Source: Syntrophomonas wolfei subsp. methylbutyratica (GTDB lineage: Bacteria > Bacillota > Syntrophomonadia > Syntrophomonadales > Syntrophomonadaceae). Taken from it: a DNA stretch of 64,000 bases. A program made the translations under genes and the position numbers. Below the pieces are notes generated by a model, which searched no databases, had not been told where the DNA came from, and saw nothing but the letters and a program-made list of their open reading frames with translations. The stretch covers positions 55,607 to 119,606 of the forward strand of contig NZ_BBQT01000009.1 of the NCBI RefSeq assembly GCF_001570625.1, written 5' to 3'. Shown in pieces: positions 8,186 through 16,641 of this stretch. Positions within the stretch are counted from its first letter, which is position 1. Every line of letters starts with the position of its first letter.

Positions 8186-9758
8186 AGTCTACCCCTTCTT
8201 CCCCGGACAACACTAATCCAAAATCTACATCAGAGGAATCAGGGGATAATATTTTAAATATTTTTCCTTCAACCATGACCGCAATTCGATCACATACCCG
8301 TTTCAATTCATCTAATTCACTGGAGGCAATAATTATGGTTGTATTTCTGCTGCGATTGATCTCTATCAACATATTCAATATTTTTTCCTTGGCCGAGATG
8401 TCAATGCCTCGTGTTGGCTCTGCTACAAACAACAGCTTCGGATCTACAGTCAATGCCCTGGCAATACAGACTTTTTGCTGGTTGCCGCCGCTCAATTCTT
8501 TTACTTTTTGTTTAATGGAAGTGCATTTTATATCAAGATCCAGCATCATTTTATAAACATGAAGGTTGGTTTTGCGGTGATCAATAAAACCTAAAAAGTT
8601 AAAGGCAGAATCCCTGATAAACATATTTTTGATCTGATTGCCCGTAAAGATTATATTGCTTTCCAGAGATTGATCAGCCAAAATACCCAATCCTTGTCTA
8701 TCATCCGGCAATACATACATGCCTTTGATGATATTTGTCCTGGCGTTCATCTTCACTAATTTTTTATCTTCAAAATATACTTCTCCATCTACAGGATACA
8801 TGTCCATCATGCCATAACCCAGAGCCAATTTGCCATGTCCTGACAAGCTGGTCAAACCCAGTATTTCACCTTTATAGACACTTAAATTAAGATTCTTTAC
8901 TTCTTCGCCCGGCATTTTTACGGAAAAATCTTTAAAGGTTATAACCGGCTTATTTTCCATCTCTCTTTTTTCTGCTGCTGCTTTATTTATCGTATGTCCG
9001 ATCATGTCCTGTGCTAAATTATTTACATAGATATTGCCTTTTGCATACTGGGAAACCAGTTTGCCATCCCGCAAAACACTTACTTTATCACATACATACT
9101 GTACTTCTTCCAATCGGTGTGAAATGAATATTATTCCGATTTTATGGTCAGACATATCCTTTAGAATTTCGATCAGCTTTAAACCATCGTTTTTATTAAG
9201 AACCGCAGTCGGCTCATCCAATATCAAGAGTTTTAAGTCGGTGCGATCAATTTCCCGGGCTATCTCAATAAACTGTCTGATGTTTACGGATAGATTTATG
9301 ATTTTAATGCCTACATCTACACTTATTCCCAGTCTTCTTAAAGTCTGCCCGGCATTTTCATAATCTTGTTTCCGGTCAATAAAAGAATATTTCCTGCCAA
9401 ACAACCGGTCAGTAAGAGAGTGTGTATTTTCTCGGCCCAGCTTGATATTTTCCCCTACCGTCATATCGGGAATTAAGGCAAATTCCTGGTGAACCATGCC
9501 AATCCCCTGGCGAATTGCCTCTGCACAATTTTTGAAGTTTACTTTATTTCCCCTAAAAGATATTTGTCCTTGATATCCGCCGGTTTCGCGTATAATAGGG
9601 TTCCCAAACAAAATATTCATCAAGGTAGTCTTGCCTGACCCGTTAGCCCCTACAATACCGTGTATTTCCCCGGCTTTTACAGATAAATTAATATTGCTCA
9701 AAGCAGGAATACCATTATAGCTTTTATTTAGATTGACTATTTCTAAAATGTTTTCCAT
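8172..9758 (-). CDS. ABC transporter ATPase with two ATPase domains (RbsA/MglA-like)
   Basis: 528 residues. Domain 1 has Walker A GANGSGKTT near residue 37, a degenerate signature LSVNIRQFIEIAREI, and Walker B LLILDEPTAVL followed by IIFISHRLEEV. Domain 2 has the weak P-loop usual for this family (SLSGHGKLAL), a good signature LSGGNQQKVCIARAL and LLFVAEPTRGID with FVAEP in the Walker B. This is the arrangement of RbsA, MglA and nucleoside importers. ATG at 9758 follows GGAGTAATC. It drives uptake through the two permeases that follow. Confidence 0.9.
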   Translation of the reverse strand: MENILEIVNLNKSYNGIPALSNINLSVKAGEIHGIVGANGSGKTTLMNILFGNPIIRETGGYQGQISFRGNKVNFKNCAEAIRQGIGMVHQEFALIPDMTVGENIKLGRENTHSLTDRLFGRKYSFIDRKQDYENAGQTLRRLGISVDVGIKIINLSVNIRQFIEIAREIDRTDLKLLILDEPTAVLNKNDGLKLIEILKDMSDHKIGIIFISHRLEEVQYVCDKVSVLRDGKLVSQYAKGNIYVNNLAQDMIGHTINKAAAEKREMENKPVITFKDFSVKMPGEEVKNLNLSVYKGEILGLTSLSGHGKLALGYGMMDMYPVDGEVYFEDKKLVKMNARTNIIKGMYVLPDDRQGLGILADQSLESNIIFTGNQIKNMFIRDSAFNFLGFIDHRKTNLHVYKMMLDLDIKCTSIKQKVKELSGGNQQKVCIARALTVDPKLLFVAEPTRGIDISAKEKILNMLIEINRSRNTTIIIASSELDELKRVCDRIAVMVEGKIFKILSPDSSDVDFGLVLSGEEGVDCEKL

Positions 9759-9791
9759 TGATTACTCCGATGCTTTAATAAAAGTTTACTA

Positions 9792-9839
9792 AAATAAAAA
9801 AGAAGTCAGGCTGTCTCTGTATATAATAAGACAGCCTGA
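9792..9839 (-). terminator. Intercistronic terminator/attenuator between binding protein and ATPase
   Basis: A perfect 11-bp stem (TCAGGCTGTCT with AGACAGCCTGA, loop 12 bases) is followed on the minus strand by a T-rich tract (CTTCTTTTTTATTTT). Located in the 97-bp gap between the lipoprotein gene and the ATPase gene, it likely lowers expression of the membrane and ATPase subunits relative to the binding protein and protects the upstream mRNA. Confidence 0.8.
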
Positions 9840-9855
9840 ACGATGGTATTAGCAG

Positions 9856-11007
9856 TTAGTATAGTATAGTTTTCATAATCATAACAAAGTAATTGTCAAG
9901 CTCAGGGCTATCGGCTTTAGCTTTGAACTTGCTGAAGCTGACTTCACTGCCCATAACTTCCTTGGCAAACTGGTTCAGGTTATTGACATCTTTGTAATTA
10001 AAGCTGGGATCTTCTATCATTTTCTTGGCCAGCTCAACTGCAAACTGGGGCATGAATACCGTGGCCGGCACTCGCCATCCGCCTAATCTGCCTGTCATTC
10101 CGGCCGCAGCAGCTTTTTCCGAGATCATACTATTGACTTTGGAAAAATTCCAGGCATCGGCTTCCGAAATCTGCAAGCCCAATACGGTTGGGTAGGCCTG
10201 CAGGGGTGTCGGGCAGCATTGCTCAACTACCGTGTACTTCAGTTTAAATGCTTCATCAATTATTACATCATACATAGGACAATTACTGCCAAATATATTG
10301 GTGTCCGGCCCATATTTAGCTATTTGCCGGGGAATATCTTCCCTCAGGAATTGAAGCATCGGTCCGGTGCCGTTGCCGGTTTGGGGATCGGGAGTAGCAA
10401 CTTCGACCCACTGCATGCCTAATTCTTTGCAAGTCTTCTCCATGGCATCTTTTCTTTGGGAGATTACTTCTTTAGCCAGATGGGTAGGGAATGAATAATG
10501 AATCATAGTTTTGTCACCTATCTCATGAGCCTTTTGGGCAATAGTGACGCCTCTTCTTACCCAATCCGTATCCAGGTTAACGTCTACATATTTTGACATC
10601 AAGGCGGGATCATCCCATATAGGAGCAGTCATAGTGATAATATCCGGTCTTTTTTCTTCCACCTTTTGCAGAGCTGGCAATAAACCGGCTTGTCCGGATA
10701 TTACAATGATGGCTTTCATTTTCGGCTCATCAGCCAGAGAGGTAATTTGACTTAAGCCTGTCTCAATCTCAGTAGAGAAATTTTCCGGTAAAGTAATATG
10801 CTTAACCATGTCTGGGTACTTTTTGGCCATTTGTTCGGCTGCTCTAAACTCATCTTCGCTGGTTGACAATGTTGGCGTAACTACTCCAATTTTGTAATCA
10901 GCAAGCTTTTTAACTTCTTTATTAGTTGTAGTTGTTTGCTTTGTACACCCAGTTATCAGGGTTGTCATCAATAAAACAACTAGCAGCAGTGAAGTGATTT
11001 TTTTCAA
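9856..11007 (-). CDS. DUF3798-like substrate-binding lipoprotein
   Basis: 383 residues. A signal peptide ends in a lipobox LITGC at residues 17-21, so the mature protein is lipid-anchored outside the membrane. The body starts ADYKIGVVTPTLSTSEDEFRAAEQ and resembles the two-lobed periplasmic-binding-protein fold (DUF3798, related to LuxP/BMP-type proteins). Start is a TTG at 11007 after GGGGAGGAAAGAGAA. It is the first gene of the transporter operon. The ligand cannot be predicted from motifs; the family is poorly characterised. An unusual CC pair (VVEQCCPTPL) is present in the second lobe. Confidence 0.8.
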   Translation of the reverse strand: MKKITSLLLVVLLMTTLITGCTKQTTTTNKEVKKLADYKIGVVTPTLSTSEDEFRAAEQMAKKYPDMVKHITLPENFSTEIETGLSQITSLADEPKMKAIIVISGQAGLLPALQKVEEKRPDIITMTAPIWDDPALMSKYVDVNLDTDWVRRGVTIAQKAHEIGDKTMIHYSFPTHLAKEVISQRKDAMEKTCKELGMQWVEVATPDPQTGNGTGPMLQFLREDIPRQIAKYGPDTNIFGSNCPMYDVIIDEAFKLKYTVVEQCCPTPLQAYPTVLGLQISEADAWNFSKVNSMISEKAAAAGMTGRLGGWRVPATVFMPQFAVELAKKMIEDPSFNYKDVNNLNQFAKEVMGSEVSFSKFKAKADSPELDNYFVMIMKTILY

Positions 11008-11384
11008 TTCTCTTTCCTCCCCATGTTAAATATTCGATTTCCTGACCTTTAACCAAACAACGATCGACTAAATACCATCATCAGCTAATTAAAACGCCCT
11101 TATTCCTTGTTAATTGCCAGGGTCGATTTTAGTTTCCTTAAATACATACCCCCTTGATAATAACAATTAGTTATGTATTATATTCCCCTTTATAATTAAC
11201 ATGATTGTAGCCTAAACGAGAATATGCGTCAATAGTCGACCATAAACATATTACGGTCATTGGAAAAATGTAAATTGGAGGGTAATGCCTAATCGTCTTA
11301 TGCGAAGATTGTCTGATTGGTTTTTTACATGGAGAATAAAATTTCCCAATGCATTGGCGGTGGGCAGGTGTTGACATCTGAACT
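11008..11384. other. Upstream region of the transporter operon with a long 5' leader
   Basis: About 190 bases separate the predicted transcription start from the lipoprotein start codon. The leader is AT-rich; I did not recognise a known riboswitch, and short minus-strand frames crossing the promoter look spurious. Nothing else is visible up to the terminator at 11385. Confidence 0.4.
11204..11232 (-). promoter_or_regulatory. Sigma-70-type promoter of the ABC transporter operon
   Basis: Minus strand -35 TTGACG (11227-11232) and -10 TACAAT (11204-11209) with a 17-bp spacer, about 190 bp upstream of the lipoprotein start. Confidence 0.6.
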
Positions 11385-11418
11385 AAAACAGGGCCGGCTC
11401 ACGAGCCGGCCCTGTTTT
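11385..11418 (-). terminator. Strong terminator of the hdr-flx operon
   Basis: A perfect 16-bp stem (AAAACAGGGCCGGCTC and its complement) with a 2-base spacer closes 31 bp downstream of flxA. A-tract and T-tract flank it, so it can act on both strands; on the minus strand it ends the seven-gene operon. Confidence 0.85.
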
Positions 11419-11449
11419 TTGCTGTATTTGCTTAATTGCATCCATCTCT

Positions 11450-12283
11450 CTACCACTCAGGGGGTAGTTTTCTTAACTGGGCCAGGTTGAAGACCGGCCC
11501 ATCAAGACAGATATACTCGCTGCCGATATTGCAGCGCCCGCATTTGCCTATGCCGCACTTCATGCGCATTTCCAGGGTGGTTATGACCTGTTCGTCATTG
11601 TAGCCCATCTTCTCCAGGGACTTAAGAGCAAACTTTATCATTATCGGGGGGCCGCAGATTACTGCCACCTTGCCCTCCGGAGCCGGTTTCAACTCTTCCA
11701 GGTAGGAAGGAATCAAGCCTACATGGCCATCCCAGCCCTCCTCCGGCCTATCCAGGGTGGTAAAAACCTCGGTATCCTTTTCTTTAGGCCACAGCTCAAA
11801 GAGCTCATCCTTGAAGCAGAGGTCGGCATAGCTCCGGGCCCCGTATAGAACCTGAATCTTGCCATAATCGGCGCGGTGTTTCAAGCAATATTTTATAAAG
11901 GAACGCAAGGGAGCCAATCCAATACCTCCGGCGATAAAGAGCATATCCTTGCCCTGGCAGGCTTCCACCGGGAAACCGTTGCCATAGGGACCGCGGACGC
12001 CTATTTTATGGCCCACCCCCACGCTATGCAGTTCATCGGTCATCAGCCCTACTCTTCTTATAGCAAACTGCAAGTGCTCTTTTTCCTCCTGCCAGGAGAC
12101 CGAGAACATCCCTTCCCCTACCGGCAAGAGAGAAACCATGGCCAGTTGCCCGGGCTTTACATCAAAGGGAACCCCGTTTTCGTTGCGGACATGAAAGGTC
12201 TTAACATCCGGGGTTTCATCAATTATTTTTACTATTTCCACGATTTGGGGAACCAGAGGGTTTTCACAATTGCAATTATGCAC
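11450..12283 (-). CDS. flxA: FlxA-like FAD/NAD(P)H oxidoreductase subunit
   Basis: 277 residues from the GTG at 12283, which follows AAAGGAGG and overlaps the flxB stop by 8 bp; an ATG 63 bp upstream lacks such a site. The fold is ferredoxin-NADP reductase-like: FAD-binding barrel (VKPGQLAMVSLLPVGEGMF), GPYGNGFPVE, NAD-binding lobe with FIAGGIGLAPLRSFIKYCL, and a C-terminal [2Fe-2S] cluster motif MRMKCGIGKCGRCNIGSEYIC as in HydG/PyrK-type subunits. It would accept or give electrons to NAD(H) at the distal end of the Flx-Hdr complex. Last gene of the operon. Confidence 0.88.
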   Translation of the reverse strand: MHNCNCENPLVPQIVEIVKIIDETPDVKTFHVRNENGVPFDVKPGQLAMVSLLPVGEGMFSVSWQEEKEHLQFAIRRVGLMTDELHSVGVGHKIGVRGPYGNGFPVEACQGKDMLFIAGGIGLAPLRSFIKYCLKHRADYGKIQVLYGARSYADLCFKDELFELWPKEKDTEVFTTLDRPEEGWDGHVGLIPSYLEELKPAPEGKVAVICGPPIMIKFALKSLEKMGYNDEQVITTLEMRMKCGIGKCGRCNIGSEYICLDGPVFNLAQLRKLPPEW

Positions 12284-13295
12284 TCCACTCCGCCTCCTTT
12301 GCCGCTGTGATAATCTTGCTGATGTCAATCCCGGCGGGGCAGGCAATTATACAACGCCCGCAGCCGGTACAGAGAGGCATGCCATAGCGCTCGTTGAAAA
12401 ATTCCAGTTTGTGCAGGAAGCGGTTGCGGAATCTCTCTGTAGCCGATGCCCGGGGATTATGACCGCCGGCCATCAAGGTATATTCACCATACATGCAGGA
12501 ATCCCAGCAGCGAAAACGGTAACCCGCCTCACCCTGGTTTTTGACCTGTATATCAAAACAGTAGCAGCTGGGGCAGAGATAGGTACAGATGCCACAGGTC
12601 TGGCAGGCATCGGAAAGCTCCTCCCAGAGAGGAGAAGAGAAAACCTGGCTCAGCTTTTCCGCTACCCCTTCCATATCTACTTGCCGCTCGAAAGCCTGGC
12701 TCTGAGGTAAAGGAAGCTCCTTTTCCTCCAGAAATTCCGCCAGCTGCCGGCTCAGTTCCTCACCGGCCGGGGTCCTGGCCTCCCAAATAAAATATTCCGT
12801 ACCCGTGTCGCGGATGATGGCATCGGCTCCGGCCGGTTCCAGGGGGTTGACTCCCATGGAGCTGCAGAAGCAATTGGCCCCCGGTTTATAGCAGGCGCTG
12901 GCTACGATAGTGGTATTATCCCGCCGGGCTTTATAGAATTCATCGACAAAGCCCCGGGTCAGAAAAGCCTGATCCAGGCAGTTTATGGCCTGCAAATCGC
13001 AGGCTCTGATGCCAAATATCACCCGGGCTTGGCTTTCCTCATAGACTTCGCTTATGGCTACTCCGCCTTCCTCCTGCCGGAAGCTGTACATCTTCTCCGT
13101 CTGGGGCAGAAGCACTTGCTTGGGGGGCAGGTAGACATTCAAAAGGTCCAGGGCCAGCTGGTCACTCGCCTGGTCAAAGCTCTTCCAGGAATAAAAGCCG
13201 CTCTGCTCTTTTTTTTGCAGGGGAACAAAGAGCTCCGACTGTTGCGCCAGTTTATCGAAAACCGCAGGTAGTTTGTTCTTGTTTAAAACCTTCAC
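12276..13295 (-). CDS. flxB: FlxB-like [4Fe-4S] electron-transfer subunit
   Basis: 339 residues. The N-terminal part resembles the beta subunits of sulfhydrogenase and anaerobic sulfite reductase A; two cluster motifs follow, CQTCGICTYLCPSCYCFD near residue 230 and CTGCGRCIIACPAGIDI near 315. Additional cysteines (IRACDLQAINCLD, PGANCFCSSM) may bind a further cluster. The GTG at 13295 has GGGGG about 8 bases upstream; the GTG three codons earlier overlaps that site. It would carry electrons between FlxA and FlxC/FlxD. Confidence 0.85.
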   Translation of the reverse strand: MKVLNKNKLPAVFDKLAQQSELFVPLQKKEQSGFYSWKSFDQASDQLALDLLNVYLPPKQVLLPQTEKMYSFRQEEGGVAISEVYEESQARVIFGIRACDLQAINCLDQAFLTRGFVDEFYKARRDNTTIVASACYKPGANCFCSSMGVNPLEPAGADAIIRDTGTEYFIWEARTPAGEELSRQLAEFLEEKELPLPQSQAFERQVDMEGVAEKLSQVFSSPLWEELSDACQTCGICTYLCPSCYCFDIQVKNQGEAGYRFRCWDSCMYGEYTLMAGGHNPRASATERFRNRFLHKLEFFNERYGMPLCTGCGRCIIACPAGIDISKIITAAKEAEWSA

Positions 13296-13307
13296 TCCAC
13301 TCACCCC

Positions 13308-14213
13308 CTATATAAAGTCATCCGGGTCGTTTTCCTGATAGACGCTCAAGGGCGGTTTAGCCCCTTCCACATATTGCATCCCGGCCTCATAAGGTCCGAA
13401 GAAATTATCCACATCTTTAATAAGCTTTTGGTTGATAAGCATCAGCGGGATATTCACCGGGCAAACCCGCTCGCATTCGCCGCATTCGATGCAGCGCCCC
13501 GCCATGTGGGAAGCCCGCACCAAATGATACATCATATTATCGCTGATACTGGTCTCGCGTCCTACCCACTGCGGTTTGGTTTCATCAAATATACAAGTGC
13601 GGCAGTTGCAGGCTACGCAGGCCTGGCGGCAAGCATAGCAGCGTATGCAGCGGGACAGTATATCTTCAAAAAAGCGGTAGCGTTCATCCGGGGATAGCTG
13701 TTCCAGTTCCCTGACCCGGGCAAAGCGCTCTCCTTGCACCCGTGGCGGCTGCTCTTCCCCCAATAGTTCATCATAAATAACCGGGTTGGGTTGGATGCAG
13801 TTTTCGCACTTGGCAGCCAGCGGAGCCGCCTCCGGATTCCGGTTGAAGCCGGAGTAGTCGCGCATAGCCTGCAGCGGGTCTTTCATCCCCGGGCAGCACA
13901 CCCCCACGATATAAAGCCGGTCCCGCTCTATCTGCCCGTCCTCTAAAAGTCTTACCACTCCCCGGGAATCGCAGCCCTTAACCACCAGCCCGATTTTCTC
14001 CTGCCGGTCCCGGAACTTGAGCAGGGCATTGGACAGGTTGTGAATAGAATATTCATCAAAAATAATCCGCTCTACATCCTCTACCCGGCGGGCAAAAAAC
14101 GGCTTGCTTTGAAAGGGCAAGTCCCCTTTCTCCCAGGCCATAAATAAATCTACTTCCCCGTTTTGCAGGAGCCGGGCGGCAATTTCTCTTATTTTACCGG
14201 TAATATCCATCAT
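13308..14213 (-). CDS. flxC: FlxC-like iron-sulfur subunit with FrhB-type region
   Basis: 301 residues. The first 130 residues include LVVKGCDSRGVVRLLEDGQI and VGVCCPGMKDPLQ, which recall the FrhB/FdhB beta-subunit fold of F420-linked enzymes; then two ferredoxin-like motifs, CIRCYACRQACVACNCRTC near 188 and CIECGECERVCPVNIPLM near 240. The ATG at 14213 overlaps the flxD stop (ATGA). Together with FlxA, FlxB and FlxD it forms the NADH-side module of a FlxABCD-HdrABC complex. A different name for the same protein in annotation is 4Fe-4S dicluster protein. Confidence 0.82.
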   Translation of the reverse strand: MMDITGKIREIAARLLQNGEVDLFMAWEKGDLPFQSKPFFARRVEDVERIIFDEYSIHNLSNALLKFRDRQEKIGLVVKGCDSRGVVRLLEDGQIERDRLYIVGVCCPGMKDPLQAMRDYSGFNRNPEAAPLAAKCENCIQPNPVIYDELLGEEQPPRVQGERFARVRELEQLSPDERYRFFEDILSRCIRCYACRQACVACNCRTCIFDETKPQWVGRETSISDNMMYHLVRASHMAGRCIECGECERVCPVNIPLMLINQKLIKDVDNFFGPYEAGMQYVEGAKPPLSVYQENDPDDFI

Positions 14214-14641
14214 TTTGCCTCCCTTAGCTTGTAATTGGGCCCCAGCTTTTTCACATCTTCCACCAGTTTTTGCATGGTCTGCTGAAATTTGATGCCCTCA
14301 GCACCGGATATCCAGGCGGTCTGGTATCGACCCGCTTCAATACCCAGGTATTCCATAAGGCTCTTCATTATGGTGTGCCGGCGGCGGTTATAGTAATTGC
14401 CACTACCATAGTGGCATTCGCCCGGGTGTCAGCCGGATAGCAAGACCCCATCAGCTCCCCGGTTGAAGGCCCGCAAAACCAGCAAGGGGTCCATGCGGCC
14501 GGAGCAGGGGGTTCTGATGATGCGGACATCAGCCGGGTACTCCAGGTGATTCAAACCGGCCAAATCTGCCGCCGCATAACTGCACCAGTTGCAGGCAAAC
14601 ACGATTATTTTAGGCTGCCATTGACTTTTATCTATAGACAC
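14210..14641 (-). CDS. flxD: FlxD/MvhD-like [2Fe-2S] subunit containing selenocysteine
   Basis: Read through the UGA at 14429-14431 the frame gives 143 residues, the normal MvhD length; stopping there would leave 70. Residue 71 is Sec in GVLLSGUHPGECHYGSGNYY, precisely where the family has the Cys of GCHPGDCHY. Other cluster cysteines are in FACNWCSYAAA and RTPCSGRMDP. A perfect hairpin starts 12 bases after the UGA. The GTG start at 14641 overlaps the hdrA stop by 10 bp, and the terminal TGA overlaps the flxC ATG. MvhD-type proteins link the hydrogenase or Flx module to HdrA. Selenocysteine at this position is known in the VhuD protein of some methanogens. Confidence 0.9.
14398..14431 (-). 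promoter_or_regulatory. UGA selenocysteine codon and SECIS-like hairpin in flxD
   Basis: On the minus strand, 12 bases after the UGA (14429-14431), an uninterrupted 8-bp stem TGCCACTA/TAGTGGCA with a 3-base loop TGG occupies 14416-14398. Position and size fit bacterial SECIS elements, which lie inside the coding region directly downstream of the UGA. Confidence 0.75.
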
Positions 14642-16617
14642 AGGGCATCCACCTCCGCTACCAGTTGATCATTGGTAAATCCTTTCAGGTTGAGCGCCAG
14701 GGTACGGCAGGCCGGCAAACAGGCCCCGCAGCCCTGACACAGGCTGCTGTTCACCTGGGCTGCATTGCGGGTAAAGGGACCATGATGACCCCGTTCCTGT
14801 ATGGGCTCCAGGGAAATTGCATTATAGGGACAAATAGGAACACAGAAGCCGCAGCCTGAACACTTGCTGACATCCACCTGGGTCACCATGGGTTCGGTGG
14901 CCAGCTCGTTTTTGGAAAAGAGCCCGCAGATCTTTACCGCAGCCGCACTGGCCTGGGCTACCGTATCCGGGATATCCTTGGGACCCTGGCAGCAACCGGC
15001 CAGGTATACCCCGGCGGCAAAGGTTTCCACCGGCTGCAGCTTGGGATGGGCTTCCTGGTAGAAGCCATCCTTGTCGCTGGAAAAGCCGATGGCTTTGGCC
15101 AGGGCTCCCGCTCCCTCGGAAGGCACCATGGCGGTAGCCAATACCACCAAATCCGCTTCCACTTCCAGAGGCCGCCCTAAAAGGGTGTCCTCGGATTTAA
15201 GCACCAGCCGCTCTCCCCGGGGATAGATCTTGCTGACCCGCCCCCGGATATACTTGGCTCCAGCATTCAGGGAACGCTGGTAGAATTCTTCATAGTTCTT
15301 TCCGGCCGTCCGCACATCCATATAGAATACATAGGCTTCACTGTCTTCTATCTTATCCTTTACCTGGTAGGCATGTTTGGCCGTATACATGCAACAGGCC
15401 CGTGAGCAATAGGATTTGCCCTTGGTATCATCACGCGAACCCACGCATTTGATAAAAGCCACGCTCTTAGGCTCTTTGCCATCCGAAGGGCGTTGAACCT
15501 TGCCCCCGGTAGGCCCCCCGGCGCTGACCAGTCTTTCAAAATGCAGGCTGCTGATTACATCCGGGTATTTGCCATAACCATATTCGCCGTATGCTTCTTC
15601 CCACTTGAAAAGGTCATAACCGGTAGCCATGACAATAGCCCCGACTTCTACCTCCTGGTATTCTTCCTTATCATCAAACCTGATGGCCTGGGCCGGGCAT
15701 AATTTTTCGCAAACCCCGCATTTGCCGCTGGTAAGCTTGGTGCAATTCTGGGCATCGATGTAAAACTTGCCCGGTACCGCCTGGGGATAAACCTTGTGAA
15801 TGGCGGTTCTCAGTCCCAGGCCCAGGTCAAACTCATCCTTTAGCTTTTTAGTGGGGCATTTCTCCGCACAGGTACCGCAACCGGTACAGAGATCCCAATC
15901 CACATATTTGGGTTTCTTCTTTATAGTTGCTTTAAAATTGCCGATATAGCCTTTTACCTGGGTGACCTCGGCATAAGTTATCATTTCAATGTTAGGATGC
16001 TGTGCCACAGCAACCATCTTGGGGGTGCCAATTCAGGCGGCGCAGTCCATAGTGGGGAAGGTTTTGTCCAGCTGGGTCATCTTGCCCCCGATACTGGCCT
16101 CCTTTTCCACCAGAATCACCTGGTGTCCGGCCTCGGCTATATCCAAAGCCGCCTGCATCCCGGCGATTCCGCCTCCGATGACCAGGGCTTTCCGGGTAAC
16201 CGGGATGGTGGAAACCTGTAAAGGCTGGTTGCGCAGAACCTTGCTCACCGCCATCCGCACCAGAGCTATCGCCTTTTGAGTGGCCTGCTCCCGGTCGTGG
16301 TGAACCCAGGAATCCTGCTCCCGGATGTTTACCATTTCAAACATATAAGCATTGATGCCTCCGTCTTCCACGGCTTTGCGGAAGGTCTTCTCATGCATGC
16401 GCGGCGAACAGGAAGCTATCACTACCTGTTCCAATTCCTGCTCCTTAATGGCGTTTCTCACCAATTCCTGCCCTGGATCGGAGCACATGTATTTGTAGGT
16501 AGTGGCAAAAACCACCCCGGGAAACTGCCGTGCGGCTGCGGCTACTTTTTCTGTATCCACCACCGATGCAATATTGGTTCCACAATCGCAAACAAATACG
16601 CCTACTCGTTTTTTCAC
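14632..16617 (-). CDS. hdrA: HdrA-like FAD/iron-sulfur subunit containing selenocysteine
   Basis: A GTG at 16617 after GGGGGACGGAGA opens a frame that, with UGA (16033-16035) read as selenocysteine, gives 661 residues, normal for HdrA. An N-terminal domain (CDCGTNIASVV, ASCSPRMHE) precedes the FAD motif VIGGGIAGMQAALDIAEAG (about 146-164). Sec195 lies in TFPTMDCAAUIGTPKMV, where HdrA has DCxxCxxTPKM. Clusters follow: CTGCGTCAEKC at 244-254, CTKLTSGKCGVCEKLC, and the C-terminal CSGCGFCVPIC and CQGCGACLPAC. HdrA is the flavin-based electron-bifurcating centre. The two reading frames flanking the UGA must be one gene. Followed by flxD with a 10-bp overlap. Confidence 0.92.
15999..16035 (-). promoter_or_regulatory. 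UGA selenocysteine codon and candidate SECIS hairpin in hdrA
   Basis: About 21 bases after the UGA the minus strand forms GCTGT-GGC-ACAGC (16011-15999), extendable by GAT/ATC with a four-base bulge on one side. The hairpin is shorter than that in flxD, so this is a candidate only; the UGA replacing a conserved family cysteine is the stronger evidence. Confidence 0.6.
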
Positions 16618-16641
16618 TCTCCGTCCCCCCTTAGGTTCTAA

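Noticed and set aside
11171..11377. Minus-strand 68-codon frame upstream of the DUF3798 transporter operon
   Set aside because: It covers the predicted promoter, lacks a ribosome-binding site and has no family features.
14429..16035. Treating the UGA codons in hdrA and flxD as real stops or frameshift errors
   Set aside because: Both replace a conserved Cys of the family, the frames continue without shift with family motifs on both sides, and hairpins follow.
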